NCBI RefSeq assembly: GCF_006352475.1
Contig: NZ_VCMZ01000001.1
Location: forward strand, 310,001-374,000
Length of the DNA stretch: 64,000 bases
Origin: Acinetobacter pullicarnis
GTDB taxonomy: Bacteria > Pseudomonadota > Gammaproteobacteria > Pseudomonadales > Moraxellaceae
Reading direction: 5' to 3'
In this document: in pieces, positions 53,933 through 64,000 of the stretch
How the letters are laid out: each line of letters begins with the position of its first letter
Position numbering within the stretch: position 1 is the stretch's first letter
The notes under the pieces: model-generated
Told to the model about the DNA's origin: nothing
The model's database searches: none
The model's input: only the letters and a program-made list of their open reading frames with translations
Translations under genes and position numbers: made by a program

Positions 53933-54469
53933 ATGGCTGAACTCTTGACGTTGGCACGCCCGTACGCCAAAGCAGCATTTGCTTATGCTTCAGAGCAAGG
54001 TGCCACTGACAGTTGGTCTAATGCGTTACAAATACTCAGCGCTGCGGTTGAAGACGAAGAATTTTCGGCTTATTTAAATCGCCCTGAGTTAACGCCTATT
54101 GAGCAAGTAAGTATTTTTGCGAAAATTTTAGGTGAGCAACAATCTGTAGCCGTGTCAAACTTTTTGACACTTCTTGCAGACAATAGTCGTTTGACTTTGC
54201 TTCCTGAAATTGCCGTGGAATATGAGCAGCTTAAGTCTCAAAATAACAATACTGTTGATGTCGTTATTGAATCAGCATTTCCACTGAACGCAGAACAAGA
54301 GCAACTCCTTTCTCAAGCACTCGTTAAACGCTTGAACTGTGCTGTGAATGTCAGCGTTGAAGTGAACAAGGCATTAATTGCTGGTGTTGTTATTCGTGCA
54401 GGCGACCAAGTGATAGATGACTCTGCGCTTAACAAGCTTGAAAAAATGCGGACTCGCCTTCTGAGCTAA
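53933..54469 (+). CDS. atpH: ATP synthase F1 subunit delta
   Basis: 178 residues, opening [20 protein letters not shown], the conserved delta N-terminus. The C-terminal region ([20 protein letters not shown]) carries the GxV-x-x-GD-x-x-D-S motif. It joins the peripheral stalk to the top of the alpha/beta hexamer. It lies 11 bp after atpF. Confidence 0.95.
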   Translation: MAELLTLARPYAKAAFAYASEQGATDSWSNALQILSAAVEDEEFSAYLNRPELTPIEQVSIFAKILGEQQSVAVSNFLTLLADNSRLTLLPEIAVEYEQLKSQNNNTVDVVIESAFPLNAEQEQLLSQALVKRLNCAVNVSVEVNKALIAGVVIRAGDQVIDDSALNKLEKMRTRLLS

Positions 54470-54515
54470 CCATGCGTAAGAAGACTGAACTAATAAAAGA
54501 TTGAGGTATAGCGCA

Positions 54516-56060
54516 ATGCAACAACTGAATCCATCCGAGATCAGTGCGCTCATTAAACAGCGTATCGGCGATCTGGACACCAGCGCGACCGCTAAGAACG
54601 AAGGGACCATTGTTATGGTTTCCGACGGTATTGTGCGTATTCACGGCCTTGCTGATGCAATGTATGGTGAGATGATCGAATTTGACGGCGGCTTATTTGG
54701 TATGGCACTGAACCTAGAACAGGATTCAGTGGGTGCTGTCGTTCTAGGTAATTATTTAAGCCTTCAAGAAGGTCAAAAAGCACGCTGCACAGGTCGCGTA
54801 CTTGAAGTTCCGGTTGGTCCAGAACTTTTAGGTCGTGTCGTAGATGCTTTGGGTAACCCAATTGATGGCAAAGGCCCTATCGATGCAAAATTAACTGATG
54901 CTGTTGAAAAAGTAGCACCAGGCGTAATTTGGCGTCAGTCGGTCGACCAACCTGTACAAACAGGTTATAAATCAGTTGATACAATGATTCCTGTTGGCCG
55001 TGGCCAACGTGAATTGATCATTGGTGACCGTCAGACAGGTAAAACTGCGATGGCTATCGATGCGATCATTGCTCAGAAATCTTCTGGTATTAAATGTGTT
55101 TACGTTGCAATCGGTCAAAAACAATCGACTATTGCTAACGTTGTACGCAAACTTGAAGAAACTGGTGCGATGGCTTACACCACTGTTGTTGCTGCTGCAG
55201 CGGCAGATCCTGCAGCAATGCAGTATCTTGCTCCGTATGCTGGTTGTACAATGGGTGAATACTTCCGTGACCGCGGTGAAGATGCGTTAATTATTTATGA
55301 TGATTTGTCTAAGCAAGCAGTTGCTTACCGTCAAATTTCATTGTTATTACGTCGTCCACCAGGCCGTGAAGCATATCCAGGTGACGTATTCTATCTTCAC
55401 TCTCGTCTTCTTGAACGTGCTTCGCGCGTTTCTGCAGATTATGTTGAGAAATTCACGAATGGTGAAGTTAAAGGCCAAACTGGTTCTTTGACTGCATTGC
55501 CAATCATTGAAACTCAAGCGGGTGACGTATCAGCATTCGTACCAACCAACGTAATTTCAATTACTGATGGTCAGATCTTCCTAGAAACATCATTATTCAA
55601 CGCAGGTATTCGTCCTGCTGTGAACGCGGGTATTTCGGTATCACGTGTTGGTGGTTCTGCGCAAACCAAGATCATCAAAAAATTGTCTGGTGGTATCCGT
55701 ACCGCACTAGCGCAATACCGTGAATTGGCAGCATTTGCTCAGTTTGCTTCGGATCTTGATGAAGCAACTCGTAAGCAACTTGAACATGGTCAACGTGTAA
55801 CTGAGTTAATGAAGCAGAAACAATATGCGCCATACTCAATTGCTGACCAAGCTGTTTCTATCTACGCTTCAAACGAAGGTTATATGACTGACGTTGCAGT
55901 CAACAAAATCGTAGATTTTGATGCTGCATTGATCTCTTATTTCCGTGCAGAAAATGCTGCTTTAATGCAGAACATTGATGCAACAGGTAACTACGATAAA
56001 GAGATCGAAGCTGCGATTAAAGCGGGTATTGAGAGCTTTAAAGCGACTCAAACTTACTAA
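54516..56060 (+). CDS. atpA: ATP synthase F1 subunit alpha
   Basis: 514 residues from the ATG at 54516 (SD gagg; [17 protein letters not shown]). P-loop [16 protein letters not shown] and the arginine-finger region [19 protein letters not shown] are intact. Three copies alternate with beta; the nucleotide bound here is non-catalytic. Confidence 0.97.
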   Translation: MQQLNPSEISALIKQRIGDLDTSATAKNEGTIVMVSDGIVRIHGLADAMYGEMIEFDGGLFGMALNLEQDSVGAVVLGNYLSLQEGQKARCTGRVLEVPVGPELLGRVVDALGNPIDGKGPIDAKLTDAVEKVAPGVIWRQSVDQPVQTGYKSVDTMIPVGRGQRELIIGDRQTGKTAMAIDAIIAQKSSGIKCVYVAIGQKQSTIANVVRKLEETGAMAYTTVVAAAAADPAAMQYLAPYAGCTMGEYFRDRGEDALIIYDDLSKQAVAYRQISLLLRRPPGREAYPGDVFYLHSRLLERASRVSADYVEKFTNGEVKGQTGSLTALPIIETQAGDVSAFVPTNVISITDGQIFLETSLFNAGIRPAVNAGISVSRVGGSAQTKIIKKLSGGIRTALAQYRELAAFAQFASDLDEATRKQLEHGQRVTELMKQKQYAPYSIADQAVSIYASNEGYMTDVAVNKIVDFDAALISYFRAENAALMQNIDATGNYDKEIEAAIKAGIESFKATQTY

Positions 56061-56148
56061 TTTTAGCAGTGACTAAAAGCTAGTTAAGTTTGATTCACGG
56101 ATCAACCTTCGGAGGCTTGAAAGGGCCTTCGAATACTAGGTTAAGCGT

Positions 56149-57018
56149 ATGGCAAATTTAAAAGAAATTCGCGCCAAAGTAGCCAGTATCAAAAGCACGC
56201 AGAAGATTACGCGTGCGATGCAGATGGTGGCTGCTTCTAAGATGCGTCGTGCGCAAGAGCGCATGGCTCAGGGCCGACCGTATGCCGAAAATATGCACCG
56301 TGTAATTGCTCACTTAGTCCAAGCAAACCCAGAATATAAACACCGTTATATGGTGGATCGTCCGGTGAAACGTGTTGGTTACATCATCGTTTCGTCTGAT
56401 CGTGGTTTGGCTGGCGGTTTAAACATTAACTTGTTTAAAAAAGTTGTTAAGCATGTGCAAGAACAACAAGAGCAATCCATCGAAGTTCAATTTGCTTTGA
56501 TTGGTCAAAAAGCGGTTTCGTTTTTTAAAAGCTACGGCGGAAATGTGCTTGGCGCAACGACACAAGTTGGCGATGCACCGAGTTTGGAACAGTTATCTGG
56601 TTCAGTACAAGTGATGTTGGATGCGTATGATAAAGGCGAATTAGATCGTATTTATCTCGTATCAAACGGCTTTGTAAATGCCATGATTCAAAACCAAAAA
56701 ATCGAACAATTGGTTCCTTTAGCAGCTGCTGCTGAGGACACGGATCTTAACCGTAGTTATGGTTGGGATTACCTCTATGAGCCTGAAGCTGAAGAGCTTT
56801 TGAATGGCTTATTGGTTCGCTATATTGAATCTGTGGTGTATCAAGGTGTGATTGAAAATATCGCTTGTGAACAATCTGCACGTATGGTCGCAATGAAAGC
56901 TGCAACCGACAACGCAGGTGACTTGATCAAGAGTCTACAGCTCATTTATAACAAGCTGCGTCAAGCCGCGATTACTCAGGAAATCTCTGAGATCGTTGGT
57001 GGTGCCGCTGCCGTTTAA
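56149..57018 (+). CDS. atpG: ATP synthase F1 subunit gamma
   Basis: 289 residues. The N-terminal helix ([20 protein letters not shown]) and C-terminal helix ([20 protein letters not shown]) form the antiparallel coiled-coil shaft rotating within the alpha/beta hexamer. The central part has [10 protein letters not shown]. The usual GGA-rich leader precedes it. Confidence 0.96.
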   Translation: MANLKEIRAKVASIKSTQKITRAMQMVAASKMRRAQERMAQGRPYAENMHRVIAHLVQANPEYKHRYMVDRPVKRVGYIIVSSDRGLAGGLNINLFKKVVKHVQEQQEQSIEVQFALIGQKAVSFFKSYGGNVLGATTQVGDAPSLEQLSGSVQVMLDAYDKGELDRIYLVSNGFVNAMIQNQKIEQLVPLAAAAEDTDLNRSYGWDYLYEPEAEELLNGLLVRYIESVVYQGVIENIACEQSARMVAMKAATDNAGDLIKSLQLIYNKLRQAAITQEISEIVGGAAAV

Positions 57019-57029
57019 CATTATTTTGA

Positions 57030-58439
<1,410 letters not shown>

Positions 58440-58465
58440 TTAGCGCTCTAATTTAGGAGATTCTC

Positions 58466-58885
58466 ATGGCTACTTTGCAATGTGATATCGTCAGTGTTAA
58501 AGAGTCGTTGTACTCAGGCACTGTAACGATGCTGATTGCTAAAGGTGCTGGCGGTGAACTGGGTATTATGCCTGGTCACGCTCCGCTAGTGACTTTGCTA
58601 AAACCAGGTGCAATTCGCGTGCTATTGGAAAATGGTACTGAAGAATTAATCTATGTATCTGGTGGCGTGTTAGAAGTTCAACCGCACGTAGTGACGGTAC
58701 TTGCAGATACTGCGGTCCGCGCTGAAAACTTAGATGAAGCTGCAATTTTAGAAGCACGTAAAAATGCTGAACAATTGTTAGCCAATCAAAAGGGCGATTT
58801 GGACGCTGCCGCAGCGCTTGCTGCATTAGCAGAAACAGCTGCACAGTTAGACACCATTCGTAAAATTAAAAACCGCGCAATCTAA
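58466..58885 (+). CDS. atpC: ATP synthase F1 subunit epsilon
   Basis: 139 residues. The N-terminal beta-barrel (MATLQCDIVSVKESLYSG, GELGIMPGHAPLVTLLKPGA) and the C-terminal helical hairpin (ARKNAEQLLANQKG...) are of normal length. The hairpin can extend and inhibit ATP hydrolysis. It is the last gene of the operon and is followed by a strong terminator. Confidence 0.96.
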   Translation: MATLQCDIVSVKESLYSGTVTMLIAKGAGGELGIMPGHAPLVTLLKPGAIRVLLENGTEELIYVSGGVLEVQPHVVTVLADTAVRAENLDEAAILEARKNAEQLLANQKGDLDAAAALAALAETAAQLDTIRKIKNRAI

Positions 58886-58901
58886 TTGCTGGTTTAAATA
58901 T

Positions 58902-58929
58902 AAAAAAGCCACCGTAAGGTGGCTTTTTT
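58902..58929 (+). terminator. Terminator of the atp operon
   Basis: AAAAAAGCCACC-gtaa-GGTGGCTTTTTT, a perfect 12-bp stem ending in a T tract, 17 bp after atpC. Confidence 0.95.
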
Positions 58930-58998
58930 ATGATTTTTTGTTTTATAAAATGCTGTATTGGCTATACTTTCTGCATACATTTTGGAGTCTATCGCGCG

Positions 58999-59304
58999 AT
59001 GCAATTGATTGAGTTAGAACCGCACTTTTGGGAACTTTACCAAAATGACAATCAATACTTTATGAGTGTTGCTGTCGACATGAGTTCCGTGGTGTCATGT
59101 TGGGACTTGGCGCTTACGCCACAAGAAATTACAGCCTATAAAACGGTTGGGCGAGCCAGCATCGATGCACTGGCCAAGTCTTTTATTGCGATGGCTTATA
59201 AAGGTGATTTTTCTAATCTGGAAAGTCGCATAGCTTCCACAGCAGATCAAGAAGGTATGCAAGCCAGCTATCGTGCTTGGCAACTCAGCCAGTCCGCAAG
59301 CTAA
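58999..59304 (+). CDS. Hypothetical cytosolic protein
   Basis: 101 residues from the ATG at 58999 (MQLIELEPHFWELYQNDNQY), preceded by ggag at a long distance. The frame extends upstream into the atp terminator, which is not credible as coding. No motif recognised; the protein is acidic, helical and lacks a signal peptide. It lies alone between the atp operon and a lipoprotein gene. Confidence 0.6.
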   Translation: MQLIELEPHFWELYQNDNQYFMSVAVDMSSVVSCWDLALTPQEITAYKTVGRASIDALAKSFIAMAYKGDFSNLESRIASTADQEGMQASYRAWQLSQSAS

Positions 59305-59504
59305 TCAGGTCACCATCAATACCCATAAAAGATCAAAGCGTATCATGTACTTTACACCCGATTTTTTACTTTATTGCGAGTGACAAATGAAGTCGTCGTA
59401 CCGTATTTATCTGTTCGTGAAATCGCTGCAGTTGGTCGGATATTTTGTGTTTTTACAACAAAATTAGTTTACATTTCTAGCTTCTTTGTAAAGGGAGTTT
59501 AGTA

Positions 59505-59998
59505 ATGTTTTAAAGAGTAAGTTATTGATATTAATATCTATTTCAAGTCTATTTGTCGGTTGTGCCTCGGTACCTAAAGCAGATCAAAAACTAACACAAG
59601 AAACAAAGAAATTAACCGCACCAGTGGGCGAAAATGCTGCCATCTATGTATATCGTTCTAATAATATTGTGGGGTCGGCACTGAAAAAGGATATTTGGGT
59701 TGATGGGGAATGTTTGGGGGAGACTGCACGTGGTGTATTTTTCTATAAAGAAATTTTGGGTGGGCAAGAACATATTATTTCCACAGAATCAGAGTTCTCA
59801 CCCAATCACTTAAAGCTTAAAACTGAAGCAGGCAAACAATACTTCGTGCAGCAATATATTAAACCGGGTGTTTTTGTAGGTGGGGCAAATCTTAAAGTGG
59901 TTGATGAAGCGCAGGGGCGAAATGCGATTTCTGAATATCAACTTGCGCAAGCAGGTAAATGCAGTCACGCCAAAATTGATATCGCCGCAGTAAAATAA
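59505..59998 (+). pseudogene. DUF2846-like lipoprotein with a frameshifted signal peptide
   Basis: A strong SD (aaaggga) precedes ATG at 59505, but that frame stops after two codons (ATG TTT TAA). The long frame, open from about 59525, encodes LILISISSLFVGCASV with a lipobox and a mature part (AAIYVYRSNNIVGSALKKDI, IWVDGECLGE) of the DUF2846 type. One more T in the tttt run would join start and frame as MFLKSKLLILISISSLFVGC, a perfect lipoprotein signal. Either the gene lost a base, the run is miscounted, or an unusual TTG at 59525 is used, which would shorten the signal peptide to 13 residues. Confidence 0.65.
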
Positions 59999-60046
59999 CA
60001 GGGCGTGATTTGTTATTTTAGCGGTGAAATCTAGTGGCTTCGATCG

Positions 60047-60080
60047 CGATTGTGGATAAGTTAAGGGTTTTCCACAATCG
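60047..60080. other. Hairpin carrying two DnaA-box-like sequences
   Basis: CGATTGTGGA (60047-60056) pairs with TCCACAATCG (60071-60080). The arms include TGTGGATAA (60051-60059, a perfect DnaA box on the minus strand) and TTTTCCACA (60068-60076, a near-consensus box on the plus strand). It lies in the 370-bp gap 59999-60366, which holds no gene I can support. Confidence 0.5.
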
Positions 60081-60366
60081 TGGTTGGGGATGATTTTAAT
60101 ATGACGATGCTATCTCTTGGAGATAAAGCATGCTTTGGAATAAGCCACAAATCCTCGATTATATTTAGTATTGCTTCAATTTTTCGTTGCAGCCTATTTG
60201 AGAATACATTGAGTTTGTCATTAGAAATTGGGATTTAAAGCAAAATAATAAATTCTGTTTGCTCATTTTTTATAAGTTTAACCATTTGGTATTTATACCG
60301 ACTTAGCAATGTAATACTTTTTGCGTAGATATGCTCATTAGAACTTTAAAAATAATGAGGATATTC

Positions 60367-61329
60367 ATGTTAGAAGTTTATATGGTGCTTGGTTTTGTGC
60401 TTGCTGCATATTCAATTATCGCAAACGATGCCATTCAGACCCTGGGGACGTTCATTTCATCAAACAGTAAGCGCCCATGGTGGGTGTTGTGGTTGTTTGC
60501 CAGCAGTGTACTTGTTGTCGTTTTACTTTATGGGTGGTTTAGTTCGGGCGTGGGGGACGCCTCTTATAATCGCCTAGATAAAATTCCCTTTCCTGAAGGG
60601 GGCTTGACGTGGCTATATATTATTCCACCGATTGTGATCCTGATTTTGACCCGTTATTCAATACCTGTCAGTACTACTTTTCTTGTGCTTACCATTTTTG
60701 CACCAAGTAATTTGGGCTCAATGCTAACCAAATCCTTAATGGGTTATGCGGTTGCCTTTGTGGTGGCAATTTTACTCTATCGCTTTGTGATTAAAGGCAT
60801 GACGGAGTATTTTGACCGAACCAGTGGACAACCGGCACCAAGCTATTGGATTGGATTACAGTGGGTTGCAACAGCTTTCCTCTGGAGCCAGTGGCTCATT
60901 CAAGATTTAGCCAACATCTTTGTTTATTTACCACGTGAAGTGTCTGCTAACTGGATGGCTTTTGCAGTTGTGGTCTTTGTGGCGTTATTGGGGCTAATTT
61001 TCTATCGAAATGGTGGTGCGATTCAACAAATTGTCACTTCGAAAACAGGAACCACGGATATTCGTGCAGCCACTATCATTGATTTTATATATGCGATTAT
61101 CTTGCTGATTTTCAAAGAATGGAGCAATGTTCCAATGAGTACCACTTGGGTATTCTTGGGTTTACTGGCTGGACGAGAATTCGCAATTTCGATGCATATG
61201 TTTAAACCTTCTGTGAATGAAACTGCAAAAATTGTGCGTAAAGATGCAGTTAAAGCGGGCTTAGGTTTGGCAATTAGTGTGCTATTAGCGTTGGGTCTAC
61301 CTTGGATCTATCAGATCACACAGTCTTAA
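60367..61329 (+). CDS. Multi-spanning membrane protein, PiT-transporter-like
   Basis: About 320 residues from the ATG at 60367 (SD gagg; MLEVYMVLGFVLAAYSIIAN). At least eight hydrophobic helices. ANDAIQTLGTFISSN near the N-terminus recalls the GxANDxxNxxGT signature of PiT-family phosphate or sulfate permeases. A second, weaker half-repeat (SNVPMSTTWVFLGLLAGREF) sits near the C-terminus. Substrate unknown; inorganic anion transport is an inference from the motif. It is followed by a terminator. Confidence 0.65.
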   Translation: MLEVYMVLGFVLAAYSIIANDAIQTLGTFISSNSKRPWWVLWLFASSVLVVVLLYGWFSSGVGDASYNRLDKIPFPEGGLTWLYIIPPIVILILTRYSIPVSTTFLVLTIFAPSNLGSMLTKSLMGYAVAFVVAILLYRFVIKGMTEYFDRTSGQPAPSYWIGLQWVATAFLWSQWLIQDLANIFVYLPREVSANWMAFAVVVFVALLGLIFYRNGGAIQQIVTSKTGTTDIRAATIIDFIYAIILLIFKEWSNVPMSTTWVFLGLLAGREFAISMHMFKPSVNETAKIVRKDAVKAGLGLAISVLLALGLPWIYQITQS

Positions 61330-61349
61330 TATTTTTAGCTTAACTATTT

Positions 61350-61379
61350 GAAAAGCAGCACAATGTGCTGCTTTTCTTT
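61350..61379. terminator. Terminator between the PiT-like gene and a lipoprotein gene
   Basis: GAAAAGCAGCAC (61350-61361) and GTGCTGCTTTTC (61365-61376) pair perfectly around AAT, followed by TTTA. It lies between convergent genes and serves at least the plus strand. Confidence 0.9.
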
Positions 61380-61414
61380 ATGTTGCTGAGGTGAAGCACT
61401 ATATTTAATACGAC

Positions 61415-62023
61415 CTATTTTTCAGCTTTTTCATCAGTATCTGAGTTGCTTGTTTCTGTATCTGCATTAGAAATGACCAATGCTGCGAGTTGTAGCATAT
61501 CTGCTTGGATGAGACCAAGCTGCTGCTCGATTTGACTAAAATCAACTTTACTTAAATCCACTTGGCCATTGAATACTGGCATCGCCAATGCTTGTTGGCT
61601 TACTTCGAGTACTTGTTGTCTAATTTTCTCAACTTCTTGGCTTTTTAAGTTTAAGCCATTTAATGCACTATTCAGTGCGGTAAGTTGTGTCGTCAATGCC
61701 TCGACACTTTGCTTTAACAAGGGTTGGTCTTGGGCAGAAATCGCCTGTTGTAATGCAGTTTGGCTTTTTTGCAGTTGAGCGAGGTATTCGCCTGTTTTCA
61801 ATTGCATATTGGCTGCATCACGAATGATGTAGAGTATATTTCCATTTTCTAGCTGAGAAATATCGACAACCTGTGCAGGTTGAGTTTGCTCAGTAGCGGT
61901 TTGAGAGGGGGAGCTGGTATTGGCATCACAGCCATATAGACTTAAACCAGTGATGAAGGTCAGGGAAAGGCCGAGCAACTTGATTTTAGATTTCTGTATG
62001 ACTTTTAACATGATTTTCAACAT
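61415..62023 (-). CDS. Lipoprotein with helical domain, paralogue 1
   Basis: About 202 residues. A long signal peptide ends with lipobox LSLYGCDAN (start 62023, or ATG at 62011). The mature part is predicted to be a helical bundle rich in Gln, Leu and Ala (LTALNSALNGLNLKSQEVEK, DFSQIEQQLGLIQADMLQLA). It shares layout and scattered motifs with the proteins at 62831 and 63603: a D-I/A-N start, the segment L.LKS.EV...R, then a D.(T/S)K-x2-(E/D) helix. Function unknown; probably an outer-membrane or periplasmic lipoprotein. Confidence 0.75.
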   Translation of the reverse strand: MLKIMLKVIQKSKIKLLGLSLTFITGLSLYGCDANTSSPSQTATEQTQPAQVVDISQLENGNILYIIRDAANMQLKTGEYLAQLQKSQTALQQAISAQDQPLLKQSVEALTTQLTALNSALNGLNLKSQEVEKIRQQVLEVSQQALAMPVFNGQVDLSKVDFSQIEQQLGLIQADMLQLAALVISNADTETSNSDTDEKAEK

Positions 62024-62144
62024 TTAATTTAACGATTACATCTCACTATAGAGATGTAATCATTAGAAGAATAGGCTTATTGCAAACGTATAACAGTTTT
62101 ATTCATGTTACAGCAAAGGGGCTCTTGAAATGCGCTATTCAAGC

Positions 62145-62696
62145 TTAAGCGGATTGCTTTAATTCATTTTCAATTGCTGCAACTAAACGTGGATCATCTG
62201 CAGTAATGTCAGGTGCAAAGCGAGCAACCACTTCACCTTTTTTATTGATGAGGAATTTCTCAAAGTTCCAAAGCACTTCTGGTTTTGCATTGGGTGTCAG
62301 TCCGTAATCCTCTAGATCTTTCCACCATTTACCTTCACCAATACGTTCTGGAATGGCATGAATTAGGGTGTCATAAAGTGGGTGCTTGTCTTCACCTGCA
62401 ACTGAAATTTTATTAAACAATGGAAAACTTACATTATAGGTTAATGCGCAAAACTGTTGGATTTCCTCATTACTGCCCGGTTCTTGTTCTAGAAAATTAT
62501 TCGCAGGAAAACCCAAGATTTCGAGACCATCTTGTTTTTTCGCTTGATATAAACTTTCTAAACCTTCGTATTGTGGGGTAAGTCCACATTTTGAAGCGAC
62601 GTTCACCAACAGTAAAACCTTTCCTTGATATTGGTTTAAGTCGGTTGCTTGGCCTTGAATATTGTTCAGTGGGATATTGTAAACCGAGTGGCTCAT
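62145..62696 (-). CDS. Glutathione peroxidase-family thiol peroxidase
   Basis: 183 residues. The peroxidatic Cys is in LLVNVASKCGLTPQY, the second motif is LEILGFPANNFLEQEPGS, and WNFEKFLINKKG carries the conserved Trp-Asn. The resolving Cys common in bacterial members would be at IQQFCALTYNV. In the family's FPCNQF position this protein has FPANNF, so that Cys is absent. It reduces hydrogen or lipid peroxides, probably using thioredoxin. It lies between two paralogous lipoprotein genes on the same strand. Confidence 0.9.
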   Translation of the reverse strand: MSHSVYNIPLNNIQGQATDLNQYQGKVLLLVNVASKCGLTPQYEGLESLYQAKKQDGLEILGFPANNFLEQEPGSNEEIQQFCALTYNVSFPLFNKISVAGEDKHPLYDTLIHAIPERIGEGKWWKDLEDYGLTPNAKPEVLWNFEKFLINKKGEVVARFAPDITADDPRLVAAIENELKQSA

Positions 62697-62786
62697 CCTT
62701 GTACTACCTGACTAAATAGAATTGAAGTACACCTGTTTTATCGAGATTTACGGATGATCACAAGCATTATTATTAGTATTTTAAAA

Positions 62787-62815
62787 AAAAGCGTAGGCAC
62801 TTGGCCTACGCTTTT
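62787..62815 (-). terminator. Terminator of the paralogue-2 lipoprotein gene
   Basis: GCGTAGGC (62791-62798) and GCCTACGC (62804-62811) form a perfect stem with AAAA/TTTT flanks. On the minus strand it ends in a run of eight T's, 15 bp after the stop at 62831. Confidence 0.9.
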
Positions 62816-62830
62816 CCTTTCAAAAAACAA

Positions 62831-63346
62831 TTATTTCACTTCAGCTGCTTTCGCTTCTAGCTTTTGCATTTCAGCTGCCAATGCTTGTTGTAACTCGCCT
62901 GCTTTTTTCGCTAACTCACCCATTTTAGTTGGATCTGGTTTTGCAGAAATTGCAGCTTCGCTGAGCTCAACATTTACGTTTTGGAATTCTTTCATTTTTT
63001 GACGAGCTGAATCAACTTCGCTACTTTTTAGCGCTAATGCATCTAACTCTTTATTGTATCCTTCAGTGAAAGTTTTCATGCCTTTCACCATTTCTTCTAC
63101 TGCTGCTTTGTCGCCAGTTTTAGCTGATTCTAAAAGTTTAGTTTGAGCTTCAGTAGACTCTTGCGCTTTGGCGATTGATAGCGCTTTAATTGCAGCTAAA
63201 TCGCTTTTGATATCAGCTGCATTGTTGCTGCTTAAAGCGACAGCTGGAGCGGTTTCTTTCGCTGTTGCAGTGTCAGCTGCTTTTTTATCACATGCTGTTA
63301 AAGCGAATGCACTTGCACAAAGTGTTGCGATTAATAATTTTTTCAT
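62831..63346 (-). CDS. Lipoprotein with helical domain, paralogue 2
   Basis: 171 residues, MKKLLIATLCASAFALTACD with lipobox LTAC. The mature part is Ala/Lys/Glu-rich and helical: ADIKSDLAAIKALSIAK, ALALKSSEVDSARQKMKEF, KPDPTKMGELAKKAGELQQ. It aligns along its whole length with the protein at 63603 (for example PDPTKMGEL against PDPTKLAEL). SD aagga precedes the ATG. No enzyme motif; a periplasmic structural or chaperone-like role is a guess. Confidence 0.8.
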   Translation of the reverse strand: MKKLLIATLCASAFALTACDKKAADTATAKETAPAVALSSNNAADIKSDLAAIKALSIAKAQESTEAQTKLLESAKTGDKAAVEEMVKGMKTFTEGYNKELDALALKSSEVDSARQKMKEFQNVNVELSEAAISAKPDPTKMGELAKKAGELQQALAAEMQKLEAKAAEVK

Positions 63347-63602
63347 CAGATTTCCTTAAGGACAATTAATTTAATTTTGAATGCGTTATTCAAGTTTTAA
63401 ATGAAACTAAACATGTATAGACACTATTCATATTCATTTAAAATGAATAGTTATCATATTTCTTTCTATAGATTTTGTATATTTATCATTATGAATAATA
63501 ACAAAAAAGTTAATAATCATCTGATTGTCATTAATAGTGAATAAACATTAAAAGCCATTATCAAAAGAAAAGCACAGCGTTAAATCTGTGCCGTGTAAGA
63601 TT

Positions 63603-64000
63603 TTATTGCGGTTGAGGCGCGTTGATAAGCTGTTGTAATTGCATCATATATTCTTGTATTTGTTGCTGTTGCTTTTCTGACTCAGCCGTTAATTCAGCCA
63701 ATTTGGTTGGGTCTGGGGGGGGCTCCATTTCAACGATAATGAGGTCTGCATGCAATTTATTTAGTTGTTTAAGTTTGTAACGTACGATATAGACCTCATT
63801 TGACTGAATTGGTAAATCATCAAGGCTTTGGTTAATGCGGGTGGTGAAATCAGCTAAAGCAGTTTTTACTTCAGCAATCGCATCCGCATTTCCTGTTGCA
63901 GCCGCGCTTTCAAACTTTTTTTCAATCGCACTTGATTCAGTTGCCATATTGTTCATTAGGCGCTGTACACTTTGAAAATCACTACGGATATCAGCAATAT
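63603..64000 (-). CDS. Helical protein, paralogue 3, 5' end outside window
   Basis: About 132 codons are visible, open to the window edge (ADIRSDFQSVQRLMNNMATE at the cut). An internal ATG at 63956 is not the start because the similarity to paralogue 2 continues upstream of it. Matching segments include TGNADAIAEVKTALADFTTR, the LPIQSNEV block and PPPDPTKLAELTAESEKQQQ, ending QLINAPQPQ. Its signal peptide would lie beyond 64000; lipidation is expected from the paralogues but cannot be seen. Confidence 0.75.
   Translation of the reverse strand, partial: IADIRSDFQSVQRLMNNMATESSAIEKKFESAAATGNADAIAEVKTALADFTTRINQSLDDLPIQSNEVYIVRYKLKQLNKLHADLIIVEMEPPPDPTKLAELTAESEKQQQQIQEYMMQLQQLINAPQPQ

Noticed and set aside
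58930..58998. Upstream extension of the hypothetical protein at 58999
   Set aside because: It starts at the atp terminator, has no ribosome site and adds a hydrophobic stretch of unlikely composition.

Overview
The window looks like an Acinetobacter chromosome. Three things point there: a YadA-type trimeric autotransporter followed by a TpgA-like partner, a complete ISAba1 element, and low-GC core genes in an arrangement and style typical of the genus. All functional calls rest on reading motifs and gene context. No database search was run.

Layout. (1) 1-12905: the 3' part of a giant trimeric autotransporter adhesin (ata/ataA type) with about 10.9 tandem copies of an 885-bp unit, followed by tpgA. 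(2) 13016-33377: an accessory region crowded with insertion sequences. It holds transposase and integrase remnants, a truncated IS5-family element, an IS1595-family element, a large SWIM/SNF2 helicase, ISAba1, two copies of a 0.95-kb IS5-like element and two inverted copies of a 1.3-kb IS3-family element. Between them lie a hipBA toxin-antitoxin locus broken by two insertions, a primase-helicase fusion resembling the TOTE conflict-system class, an orphan antitoxin fragment, and the right end of an integrative element (integrase, excisionase-like gene, repressor, YdaU/DnaC-like replication genes) inserted next to tRNA-Gly. (3) 33378-64000: ordinary chromosome with tRNA-Gly, bolA, sirB2, parA-like, exporters, dedA, guaA, a PuuA-like glutamine synthetase with a LysR regulator, pirin, lipoproteins, a DyP peroxidase, the zinc-uptake locus zur-znuCB/znuA, the full atpIBEFHAGDC operon, a PiT-like membrane protein, glutathione peroxidase and three related small (lipo)proteins.

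How the parts fit. Several broken genes can be rejoined on paper. Removing ISAba1 and one IS5-like copy, each with one copy of its target duplication (9 bp and 3 bp), restores one continuous hipA frame. Flipping the segment between the two IS3 copies restores a YdaU-like gene with a long poly-serine tract, directly followed by a DnaC-like loader. That gives the replication module expected downstream of the integrase. Between the repressor and the tRNA, three spaced pairs of an 8-bp repeat look like integrase arm-binding sites.

The points most worth following up are the primase-helicase locus, the IS-driven inversion of the replication module, the arm-site array, and the nearly perfect homogenisation of the adhesin repeats.
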